NCBI RefSeq assembly: GCF_043555875.1
Contig: NZ_JBIGHW010000006.1
Coordinates: 124,001 to 188,000 of the forward strand
DNA: 64,000 nucleotides
Reading direction: 5' to 3'
Origin: Pelomonas margarita
GTDB lineage: Bacteria > Pseudomonadota > Gammaproteobacteria > Burkholderiales > Burkholderiaceae_C
A model generated the notes under the pieces. It did not search any database. It was given only the letters and a program-made list of their open reading frames with translations, and had not been told where the DNA came from. Shown in pieces: positions 40,378-47,640 of this stretch. The position numbers were made by a program, and so were the translations under genes. Position 1 is the first letter of the stretch. The number at the start of each line of letters is the position of its first letter.

Positions 40378-41451
40378 ATGACCGTCGCCCAACAGTCGCT
40401 GATTTCACCCACCGCCAATCCTGAACTGGAAAAAGCCCTGCGCGACCGCGTCGACCGGCGGTCGGCCATTGCCGGCGGCCTCGGCGAACTGGAACCACTG
40501 GCCGTGCGCCTGGGCCTGGTGCAGAACAGCCTCACGCCGCGCTTCCGCGACCCCGTGCTGGCGCTGTTCGCGGCGGACCACGGCATCGTCGTCGACGGTG
40601 TGGGCGCGCAATGGGGCCGCGCCACCAAGGACCAGGTGCAGATGGCGCTGCACGCGCAACTGCCCGTCTCCGTGTTCGCGCGGCTGCAGGGTCTGCACCT
40701 GACGGTGGTGGACTGCGGCGTCGCCGACAACCTGCCGCCGCATGCCCGCCTGCTGGCCCGCAAGGTCGCGCACGGCACGCGTAATGCGCGCACGGCGCTG
40801 GCCATGAGCCTGGAGCAGGCCCATGCGGGCGTGCGCGTGGGCATGGAGATCGCCGACAACCTGCCCGGCAACGTGCTGGCCTGCGCGTCCATGGGCCAGG
40901 GTTCGGCGGAATGCGCGGCGCTGGTGCTGTCGCGGCTGGCCGATCTACCGGTGCGCGACTTCGTCGTGTCCGGCCCCACCATGCGCCAGGACGACCTCGT
41001 CCATCTGCTGGATGTGCTGAACGGCGCCCAGGCGCGTCACCGTGATGCCAGAGACCCGATGGACCTGCTGGCCGCCTTCGGTGGCCATGAGCTGGCGGTG
41101 ATGGTGGGCGCCATGCTGGTAGCGGCCAGCAAACGCAGCCTCATCATCGTGGACGGCATCGCCGCCTGCGCCGCGCTCAAGCTGGCCTCGCTGATCTGCG
41201 CACCGGTGACCGACTACGCCGTGTTCTGCCGCAGCCACGTGCACCGAGGGCTGGATGAAGCGCTGGCGCTGTTCCACGCGTCGGCGCTGCTGGAGCTCGG
41301 CATGGACAGCGCCGACGGCACCGGCGCCGCGCTGGCCTGGCCCATGATCCGTTCCGCAGCAGCCCTGCTGACCGACCTGCACGAGGTGGCCGAGGCGCGG
41401 CTGTCCATGCGCCCCGACGCCAGCGCCCAGGTGCCCACGCTGGGCGGCTGA
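40378..41451 (+). CDS. CobT-like nicotinate-nucleotide phosphoribosyltransferase, divergent active site
   Basis: A 357-residue protein of the CobT family, which activates the lower ligand of cobalamin. Recognisable are FAADHGIVVDGVGAQ, LLAAFGGHELAVMVGAMLVAA, VDGIAACAALKLA and GTGAALAWPMIRSAA. The motif that normally reads GEMGIGNTT reads ASMGQGSAE (residues 170-178), and the normally Glu-containing GEGSGAALA reads ADGTGAALA (Asp313). Both acids aligned with the catalytic Glu pair of the Salmonella enzyme are therefore changed. It lies 34 bases after ilvA and away from any cobalamin genes. The activity is uncertain; a specialised paralogue is possible. Confidence 0.75.
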   Translation: MTVAQQSLISPTANPELEKALRDRVDRRSAIAGGLGELEPLAVRLGLVQNSLTPRFRDPVLALFAADHGIVVDGVGAQWGRATKDQVQMALHAQLPVSVFARLQGLHLTVVDCGVADNLPPHARLLARKVAHGTRNARTALAMSLEQAHAGVRVGMEIADNLPGNVLACASMGQGSAECAALVLSRLADLPVRDFVVSGPTMRQDDLVHLLDVLNGAQARHRDARDPMDLLAAFGGHELAVMVGAMLVAASKRSLIIVDGIAACAALKLASLICAPVTDYAVFCRSHVHRGLDEALALFHASALLELGMDSADGTGAALAWPMIRSAAALLTDLHEVAEARLSMRPDASAQVPTLGG

Positions 41452-41455
41452 GGCC

Positions 41456-42034
41456 TCAGCGCAGCGGCTGACCGCCCGGCACGGACGCGGCCAGCGGCAG
41501 CCCGTACTGCGGCTGAATGCCGGCTGGCGGCATCGCCCCGGGCGGGTTGCCACCCAGTACCACCGGCGACGGCGCGGCGGCCATCAGCGAGCCCGTGGCG
41601 GGCGCGGCGGGCGGACTGATCTCCAGCACCTGTTGAGGCGCTTGGCCCAGCCGGCCAAGGCTCGCGCTGCGGGCGCCCACGCGCAGCAGGCGCAACTCGC
41701 CGTCCACCACCGCACCGACACGCACCGTGCGGGCGACGCCGTCCACCTCGATCAGGGCCACGCCCTCGCCCGCCTCCGCGGCGCGCGCGTTGCGGGGGGC
41801 GACGACGCCCAGCAGCCGCAAACGAGAGGACTGGACCTGCTCGGGCTCCTGCACGGCCTCGGGCGCCACGGTTCCGAGCAGACGGCTCAGGTCAGCCTGC
41901 GCCGCGCGGGACTCCCCCGCTGGCAGCACGGAGGCCGGCATCGGCAGCGGCCGGGCCGCCGCTTGCAACAGCCAGTAACCCACCGACAGGCCGAGCACCA
42001 GCCACACCAGAAACGCCATGAATCGAGCAACCAT
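41456..42034 (-). CDS. gspC: GspC, type II secretion inner-membrane protein
   Basis: A 192-residue GspC-type protein. It has one membrane segment at about residues 5-27, then the HR domain (RLRLLGVVAPRNARAAEAGEGVALIEVDG), which in the family contacts the GspD secretin. The C-terminal part is Pro/Ala-rich, and no PDZ or coiled-coil domain was recognised, so it is a short form. An ATG at 42019 is an alternative start. It is transcribed divergently from gspG with about 50 bases between them. Confidence 0.83.
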   Translation of the reverse strand: MVARFMAFLVWLVLGLSVGYWLLQAAARPLPMPASVLPAGESRAAQADLSRLLGTVAPEAVQEPEQVQSSRLRLLGVVAPRNARAAEAGEGVALIEVDGVARTVRVGAVVDGELRLLRVGARSASLGRLGQAPQQVLEISPPAAPATGSLMAAAPSPVVLGGNPPGAMPPAGIQPQYGLPLAASVPGGQPLR

Positions 42035-42086
42035 GGCCCATTATGATGGTCTGATTCCTGCCGCTTCATTGCCCCAGACCTTGTCC

Positions 42087-42515
42087 ATGCCTGCCCTGCG
42101 TTCCTCCATCGCCCGCGGCTTCACGCTGATCGAACTGCTGGTGGTGCTCGTCATCATCGGCGTGCTGGCCGCGCTGGTCGTGCCCAACGTGCTGGACCGC
42201 GCCGAAGACGCGCGCATCACCGCCGCCCGCACCGACGTCAACAACCTGATGCAGGCGCTCAAGCTCTACAAGCTCGACAACCAGCGCTACCCCAGCGCCG
42301 AGCAAGGCCTGGACGCTCTGGTGCGCAAGCCCACGGCCGGCACGCCGCCGCCCAACTGGAAGAACTACCTCGAAAAGCTGCCCAACGACCCCTGGGGCCA
42401 GCCCTATCAATACGCCAACCCGGGCGTGAAGGGCGAAGTCGATGTCTACAGCTTTGGCGCCGACGGTCGCGCTGGCGGCGAGGGCCGTGACGCAGACATC
42501 GGCTCCTGGCAGTGA
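42087..42515 (+). CDS. gspG: GspG, major pseudopilin
   Basis: A 142-residue major pseudopilin. A short leader ends in RG, followed by FTLIELLVVLVIIGVLAAL with Glu at +5. The C-terminal part holds the typical QRYPSAEQGLDALV and DPWGQPYQYANPG. The ATG at 42087 gives a normal leader; the open frame reaches back to 42018. It begins the eleven-gene gsp operon. An ATTATGAT at 42041-42048 could serve as a shared -10 for gspC and gspG. Confidence 0.96.
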   Translation: MPALRSSIARGFTLIELLVVLVIIGVLAALVVPNVLDRAEDARITAARTDVNNLMQALKLYKLDNQRYPSAEQGLDALVRKPTAGTPPPNWKNYLEKLPNDPWGQPYQYANPGVKGEVDVYSFGADGRAGGEGRDADIGSWQ

Positions 42516-42960
42516 CGCGGGCCGGGCAGCAGGCTTCACGCTGATCGAGCTGCTGGTCGTCGTCGCGCTGGTGGCGATCGCCTCCGCCACGATCTCGCTG
42601 GCCTTGCGCGACCCGACCGAGCTGCAACTGCAACGCGAAGCCCAGCGCCTGGCGGCACTGCTGGAGACGGCGCGCGCCGAAAGCCGCGCCTCGGGACTGA
42701 CCGTGCGCTGGCTGCCCCAGTCACGCAAGACGGGTGAGCACTTCCAGTTCGAGGGCCTGCCCCGCACCATCCAGCTGCCCTCGCGTTGGCTGGGCGAGCC
42801 GGTCGCCGTGACCATCACCAACGCCAATGCCGCCAACCCGGCGCTGGTGCTGGGGCCGGAGCCCATCATCCCGGCCCAGCGCCTGCGCCTGCAACTGGGC
42901 AGCCAACAGCTCACGCTGGGCACCGATGGCCTGTCGGCGTTCGACGTCGTGACCCCATGA
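42487..42960 (+). CDS. gspH: GspH, minor pseudopilin
   Basis: A minor pseudopilin of about 157 residues. The leader ends in AG, then FTLIELLVVVALVAIASA with Glu at +5. A GTG at 42487 with a GAGG just upstream is chosen; an ATG at 42442 would overlap gspG by 74 bases and give an unusually long leader. Confidence 0.88.
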   Translation: MTQTSAPGSDAGRAAGFTLIELLVVVALVAIASATISLALRDPTELQLQREAQRLAALLETARAESRASGLTVRWLPQSRKTGEHFQFEGLPRTIQLPSRWLGEPVAVTITNANAANPALVLGPEPIIPAQRLRLQLGSQQLTLGTDGLSAFDVVTP

Positions 42961-43322
42961 GCACCACGGCGCAACGCGGTTTCACACTCATTGAGGTGCT
43001 GGTGGCGCTGGTCATCGTGGCCATTGCGCTGGGCGCAGGCGTCAAGGCGGCCGGCGCGCTGGCCAACAACGCGGACCGACTGGCCCAGGTCAGCGCCGCG
43101 CAGTGGTGTGCCGAGAACGCGCTGACGGACCTGCGGCTGAACCAGCAGTTCCCCAGCGTCGGCGAAGCGCCATTCAGCTGCGAGCAGTTGGGCCGCAGCT
43201 ACACCGGCAAGCTCAGGGTCAGCACAACGCCCAACCCGGACTTCCGGCGCGTGGACGCTGCCGTCGAGAACGACGAAGGCCTGCCCATGCTGACGCTGAC
43301 CACCATCGTGGGCCGCATCTGA
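42957..43322 (+). CDS. gspI: GspI, minor pseudopilin
   Basis: A 121-residue minor pseudopilin. A seven-residue leader ends in RG, followed by FTLIEVLVALVIVAIALG with Glu at +5. Its ATG overlaps the gspH stop (ATGA). GspI nucleates the GspI-J-K tip complex. Confidence 0.93.
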   Translation: MSTTAQRGFTLIEVLVALVIVAIALGAGVKAAGALANNADRLAQVSAAQWCAENALTDLRLNQQFPSVGEAPFSCEQLGRSYTGKLRVSTTPNPDFRRVDAAVENDEGLPMLTLTTIVGRI

Positions 43323-43957
43323 TGCACGCGGCGCGCTCACACCACGCGGGCGGCTTCACACTGGTGGAGGTGCTGGTGGCGCTGGTGGTCATGGCCACGA
43401 TGGCGGCCATGGCCTGGCGCGGCATCGACGCCCTCGTCAAGAGCCGTGAGATCGCCCAGGCCCGCCTGTCGCAGACTGCGCGGCTGCAGACCGTCATGGC
43501 GCAGTGGGACGTGGACCTGCGCGCCGTGCAGGACAGCCACAGCAGCATTGCGCCTCTGGCCTTCGACGGCGGCAACCTCGTGCTGACGCGCCAGTCCCCC
43601 GGCGGCCTGCAGGTCGTGGTGTGGAGCCTGCGCGAGGGCAGCCTGTGGCGCTGGGAGAGCCCCTCAGTGCGCACGGTGCAGGACCTCCAGGCCCAGCGCG
43701 ACAGCGGCATCCAGCAACTGGCCCAGCGCAACCCGGCGCTGCGCGCCTTCGACGGCGTGGCCGGCTGGCAGTTCGCCTGTTTCTGGACCAACGCCTGGGC
43801 CAACTGCCAGTCCACCGGCAACACGGCCAGCGTGGGCCCCGCCAATCCGAACGCGACCACGCAACCGCCGTCGGGCCTGCGCATCGCCATGCAGTTCGCC
43901 GAAGGCAGCGGCCTCAACGGCACGCTCACGCGTGAGCTGGAGGTGACCGTCCGATGA
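43322..43957 (+). CDS. gspJ: GspJ, minor pseudopilin
   Basis: A 211-residue minor pseudopilin. The leader ends in GG, then FTLVEVLVALVVMATMAAM with Glu at +5. The ATG overlaps the gspI stop by one base. A longer open frame upstream runs through gspI and has no pilin character. Confidence 0.93.
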   Translation: MHAARSHHAGGFTLVEVLVALVVMATMAAMAWRGIDALVKSREIAQARLSQTARLQTVMAQWDVDLRAVQDSHSSIAPLAFDGGNLVLTRQSPGGLQVVVWSLREGSLWRWESPSVRTVQDLQAQRDSGIQQLAQRNPALRAFDGVAGWQFACFWTNAWANCQSTGNTASVGPANPNATTQPPSGLRIAMQFAEGSGLNGTLTRELEVTVR

Positions 43958-44922
43958 AGGCCACCGCGCTGCTGTCACCGCGCCGGGCGCAGGCCGGCAC
44001 CGCGCTGCTGACGGCCATGATCATCGTCACGCTGATCGCCAGCCTGGCCGCCGGCATGGTGTGGCAGCAGTACCGCGCGGTGCAGGTGGAAGCCGCCGAC
44101 CGCGCCCGGGCACAGAGCGTGTGGGTGCTGCAGGGCGCGCTGGACTGGGCGCGTCTCATCCTCAAGAGCGACTCGCCCAGCGTCGACGAGCTCAACGACT
44201 TTTGGGCCACGCCGCTGGCCGAGTCCCGTCTGTCCACCTTCCTCGCGGCCGACAAGTCCACCGCCAGCGACGACGGCCCCGAGGCCTTCCTGTCCGGCTA
44301 CATCGAGGACGCGCAAAGCCGCTACAACCTGCGCGCGCTGCTGCCGGGGCCGCAGGTGCCGGCGGCCGAGGCCCTGGTGCTGAACCAGCTGTGCAGCCAG
44401 GTGGGCGCCCCCCCCGGCACCGCGGCGCTCATCATCGACGGCCTGCGCGCCGCCTTCCCCGCCCCGGCCAGCGGCGCAAGCGCGCCCACCAGCGTCGCCA
44501 GCAGCGGCCCGCTGCAGCCTGCCGGCCTGGACCAGCTCACCTGGCTGGGGCTGGACACCGACACCGTGCGGCGCCTGCAGCCCTACGTGGTGCTGCTGCC
44601 CAAGGCCACGCCGGTCAACCTGAACACCGCGCCGCGCGAGGTCATCGCCGCGCTGCTCAACATCGACCTGGCGTCCGCCGAGCGCCTGGTACAGGCCCGC
44701 AAGGGCCAGGCCTTCAAGGCGATCACCGATGCCGCCGCCCTGCTGTCGGGCAACGTGCAGATCGCCGCCGACCGCGCGTCGGTCAATTCGTCCTACTTCA
44801 TCGTGACGGGCCGGCTGCGGCTTGACGAGCGCCAGCTCGAACAGCGCTCGCTCGTCGAGCGCCAGGGCAAGACCACCACCGTGCTGGCCCGCGAACGGGT
44901 CAGCCAGCTGCTGGACCGCTGA
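43954..44922 (+). CDS. gspK: GspK, tip minor pseudopilin
   Basis: A 322-residue tip pseudopilin. The leader ends in AG, then TALLTAMIIVTLIASLAAG, without the Glu at +5, as is normal for GspK. The SAM-like segments are visible (ARLILKSDSPSVDELND, later LNTAPREVIAALLNIDLASAERLV). It overlaps gspJ by four bases. Confidence 0.94.
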   Translation: MKATALLSPRRAQAGTALLTAMIIVTLIASLAAGMVWQQYRAVQVEAADRARAQSVWVLQGALDWARLILKSDSPSVDELNDFWATPLAESRLSTFLAADKSTASDDGPEAFLSGYIEDAQSRYNLRALLPGPQVPAAEALVLNQLCSQVGAPPGTAALIIDGLRAAFPAPASGASAPTSVASSGPLQPAGLDQLTWLGLDTDTVRRLQPYVVLLPKATPVNLNTAPREVIAALLNIDLASAERLVQARKGQAFKAITDAAALLSGNVQIAADRASVNSSYFIVTGRLRLDERQLEQRSLVERQGKTTTVLARERVSQLLDR

Positions 44923-44990
44923 GTGCTCGCACCGCCCTGGCCAGACCCGTCACAGCCCCCTCCTAGAATGCGCCGCGCCTGCCTGCCCCC

Positions 44991-46241
44991 ATGAGCACCC
45001 TGCTGCTATTCCTGCCCCCCAGAAACCGCCTGCGTGCGGCGGAACGGGCCACGCCTGCCGCGTCCGACATGGCCCGCGCCGGCACGGCCCGCGAATACGA
45101 CTGGGCACTGACGGCCGACGGCCGCCAGATCGACCGCGAGGGCCGCTCGGCGGCCACCGCGCTGCCGGCGGCCGGCACGGTCATCGCCGTGGTCGCCGAG
45201 TCCGACGTCAGCTGGCGCCAGCTGGTGCTCCCACACGCCGGCCGCCAGATGCGCGCCGCGCTGGCTGGCCGGCTGGAGGAGTCGCTGCTGGACGAGCCCG
45301 ACAGCCTGCACTTCGCGCTGGCGCCGGACAGTAGCGGCGGTGACACCGCCTGGGTGGCCATCGCGTCGCGCCCCTGGCTGATGAGCCACCTGGCCGAGCT
45401 GGACGCCGCCCAGGTCTTCGTCGACCGCATCGCGCCGCTGTCCTGGCCCGACGAGGTGCCGCGCGGCCATGTCTTCGAGCCCCACGGCAGCGATGAACTG
45501 GCACTGCGCTGGAGCCATGCCGGCGGCGTGGCGACCCTGCCGCTGCAGGGCAGTCTGACGCGCCAGCTCATCGCCACTGAAGGCGCGCCGGCTCCGCAGT
45601 GGACGGCCACCCCGTCCGCCGCCACGGCTGCCGAGCGCTGGCTGGGCCACGCCGTCAGCGTGCAGACTCCGGCCCAGCGCGCGCTCGCCGTCATCGACAA
45701 CGGCTGGGACCTGCGCCAGTTCGAACTCGCGCCGCGCGCCCGCGGTGTGCGGGCGCTGCGTCTGTTTGCGCGCACGCTGATGCACAACCCGTGGAAGCCG
45801 GTGCGCATCGGCCTGCTGCTGCTCATCGCGGTGGAAGTGCTGGGCCTGAACTACCGCGCCTGGCATCTGCAGCGCGAGATCAGTGCGCGCCGTGACAGCC
45901 AGCGCAGCACGCTCACCAGCGCCTTCCCGCAGGTGCGCGCCGTGCTGGACGCGCCGGTACAGATGCAGAAGCAGCTGGACCTGCTGCGCACCAGCGCTGG
46001 TGCCGTCGGAGACGCGGACCTGGAAGCCCTGCTGGGCGCCGCCGCCACGGCCTGGCCAGCCGACCGCCCGCCCGCCGACGCGCTGGCCTTCGAGCCCGGG
46101 CGGCTCACCCTCGCAGCGCCGGGCTGGACCCCGCCGCAGATCGACAACTTCCGCAGCCAGCTGCAAAGCGACGGCTGGCAACTGGACGCGAGCGACGGCA
46201 AGCTGACCCTCAGCCGCGCCGCCGCGCAAGGACGACGCTGA
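44991..46241 (+). CDS. gspL: GspL, cytoplasmic-membrane platform protein
   Basis: A 416-residue GspL. It has an actin-like cytoplasmic domain that binds GspE, a membrane segment at about residues 265-283 and a periplasmic ferredoxin-like domain. The ATG at 44991 is 68 bases after gspK, the largest gap in the operon. It is followed directly by gspM. Confidence 0.9.
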   Translation: MSTLLLFLPPRNRLRAAERATPAASDMARAGTAREYDWALTADGRQIDREGRSAATALPAAGTVIAVVAESDVSWRQLVLPHAGRQMRAALAGRLEESLLDEPDSLHFALAPDSSGGDTAWVAIASRPWLMSHLAELDAAQVFVDRIAPLSWPDEVPRGHVFEPHGSDELALRWSHAGGVATLPLQGSLTRQLIATEGAPAPQWTATPSAATAAERWLGHAVSVQTPAQRALAVIDNGWDLRQFELAPRARGVRALRLFARTLMHNPWKPVRIGLLLLIAVEVLGLNYRAWHLQREISARRDSQRSTLTSAFPQVRAVLDAPVQMQKQLDLLRTSAGAVGDADLEALLGAAATAWPADRPPADALAFEPGRLTLAAPGWTPPQIDNFRSQLQSDGWQLDASDGKLTLSRAAAQGRR

Positions 46242-46771
46242 TGGCACGCCCCTCTTCCTCCGCCGGCGGCGACAGCCTCACGGCCCAGTGGCACCAGCTG
46301 CGCACGCAGGCGCTGACGCAATGGCAGGCGCTCGGCGAGCGCGAGCGCTTCGCGCTGACCACCGCTGGTGTGCTGCTGGCCCTGCTGCTGGGCTGGGCGC
46401 TGCTGCTGGCACCGGCATTGCGCACGCTGAAAACGGCGCCCGCAGAGCTCGACCAGCTGGAACTGCAGCTGCAGCGCATGCAGGCACAAGCTCAGGAGGC
46501 CCGCGTGCTGCAAGCCGCACCGGCGGTGCCGTCCGCCCAGGCGCAGGCGGCGCTCACCGCGTCCGTCGAGCACTTGGGCCCGGTCGCCAAGCTCAGCCTC
46601 ACGGGCGACCGCGCCGTCGTCACTTTCAACGGCATCGCACCGCCGGCCTTGCAGGCCTGGCTGGGCGAGGCCCGTGCCGCAGCGCGCGCACGCCCGGTCG
46701 AAGCGCAGCTGGCGCGTGGCCCCAACGGCTACTCGGGCACGTTGGTGCTCAGCCTCGGAGGGGGCGCGTGA
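46241..46771 (+). CDS. gspM: GspM, inner-membrane platform protein
   Basis: A 176-residue GspM with one membrane segment at about residues 41-60 and a small periplasmic domain. It partners GspL. Its ATG overlaps the gspL stop by one base, and its stop overlaps gspN. Confidence 0.9.
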   Translation: MARPSSSAGGDSLTAQWHQLRTQALTQWQALGERERFALTTAGVLLALLLGWALLLAPALRTLKTAPAELDQLELQLQRMQAQAQEARVLQAAPAVPSAQAQAALTASVEHLGPVAKLSLTGDRAVVTFNGIAPPALQAWLGEARAAARARPVEAQLARGPNGYSGTLVLSLGGGA

Positions 46772-47640
46772 TGGCCTGGTTGCAACGCAAGCACAGCGGT
46801 GACGCCGGCCTGACGGCGAGCGCACTGCCAACCGCACGGCCCGCACGCATGGACCCGGCGCGGCGCTGGAGCATCGCCGGCCTGGTGGCGGGACTGCTGG
46901 CAGCCGTCATCGTGTTCGCACCCGCCAGTTGGCTGGCCGGCTGGCTGGCTTCGGCAAGCGCCGGCCATGTGCTGGTAGTCGACACCCGGGGCAGCATCTG
47001 GAACGGCTCGGGCGTGCTGGTGCTGACCGGCGGTGCCGGCAGCCGCGATGCGGCCTCGCTGCCCGGCCGCCTGCACTGGCGGATGAGCCTGCAGGGCCTG
47101 GGCCTGCAGCTCGCCGCGCGGCAGGACTGCTGCATCAACGGCGAGCTGCGCTTCCTCATCCAGCCCGGGCTGGGCCGCACCCGCATCGCGCTCGAGAACC
47201 GCGCCGACTGGCTGGCCCGCCTGCCGGCCGGCGTGCTGGCCGGGCTGGGCACGCCGTGGAACACGCTGCAGCTGGGCGGTTCGCTGCGGCTCACGGCGCG
47301 CGAGTTCGTCCTGGAGTCGGCACAGGGGCGCTGGCGCCAGTCCGGCAGCCTGCAGCTGGAGCTGAGCAACCTGTCCTCGCGCATCTCCACGGTCGCGCCG
47401 CTGGGCAGCTACCGGCTGGACCTGAACGCCGATACCGCCGCGCCCGGCACGAGCACGCTGCGGCTGTCCACGCTGGAGGGCGCGCTGCAGCTCAACGGCG
47501 TGGGCACGCTCAACCCGGGCGGCAAGAGCCGCTTCACCGGCGAGGCCGCCGCCGCGCCGGGCCGCGAGGAAGCGCTGAACAACCTGCTGAACATCATCGG
47601 GCGCCGCCAAGGCGCGCGCTCTGTCCTGACGATCGGATGA
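46771..47640 (+). CDS. gspN: GspN, type II secretion protein N
   Basis: A 289-residue GspN with an N-terminal cytoplasmic stretch, one membrane segment at about residues 35-53 and a periplasmic beta-rich domain. GspN is an accessory component found in only part of the type II systems. It overlaps gspM and gspD. Confidence 0.87.
   Translation: MAWLQRKHSGDAGLTASALPTARPARMDPARRWSIAGLVAGLLAAVIVFAPASWLAGWLASASAGHVLVVDTRGSIWNGSGVLVLTGGAGSRDAASLPGRLHWRMSLQGLGLQLAARQDCCINGELRFLIQPGLGRTRIALENRADWLARLPAGVLAGLGTPWNTLQLGGSLRLTAREFVLESAQGRWRQSGSLQLELSNLSSRISTVAPLGSYRLDLNADTAAPGTSTLRLSTLEGALQLNGVGTLNPGGKSRFTGEAAAAPGREEALNNLLNIIGRRQGARSVLTIG

Noticed and set aside
42442..42486. upstream ATG start for gspH
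   Set aside because: It would extend the leader by 15 residues inside gspG. The GTG at 42487 gives a normal pseudopilin leader.
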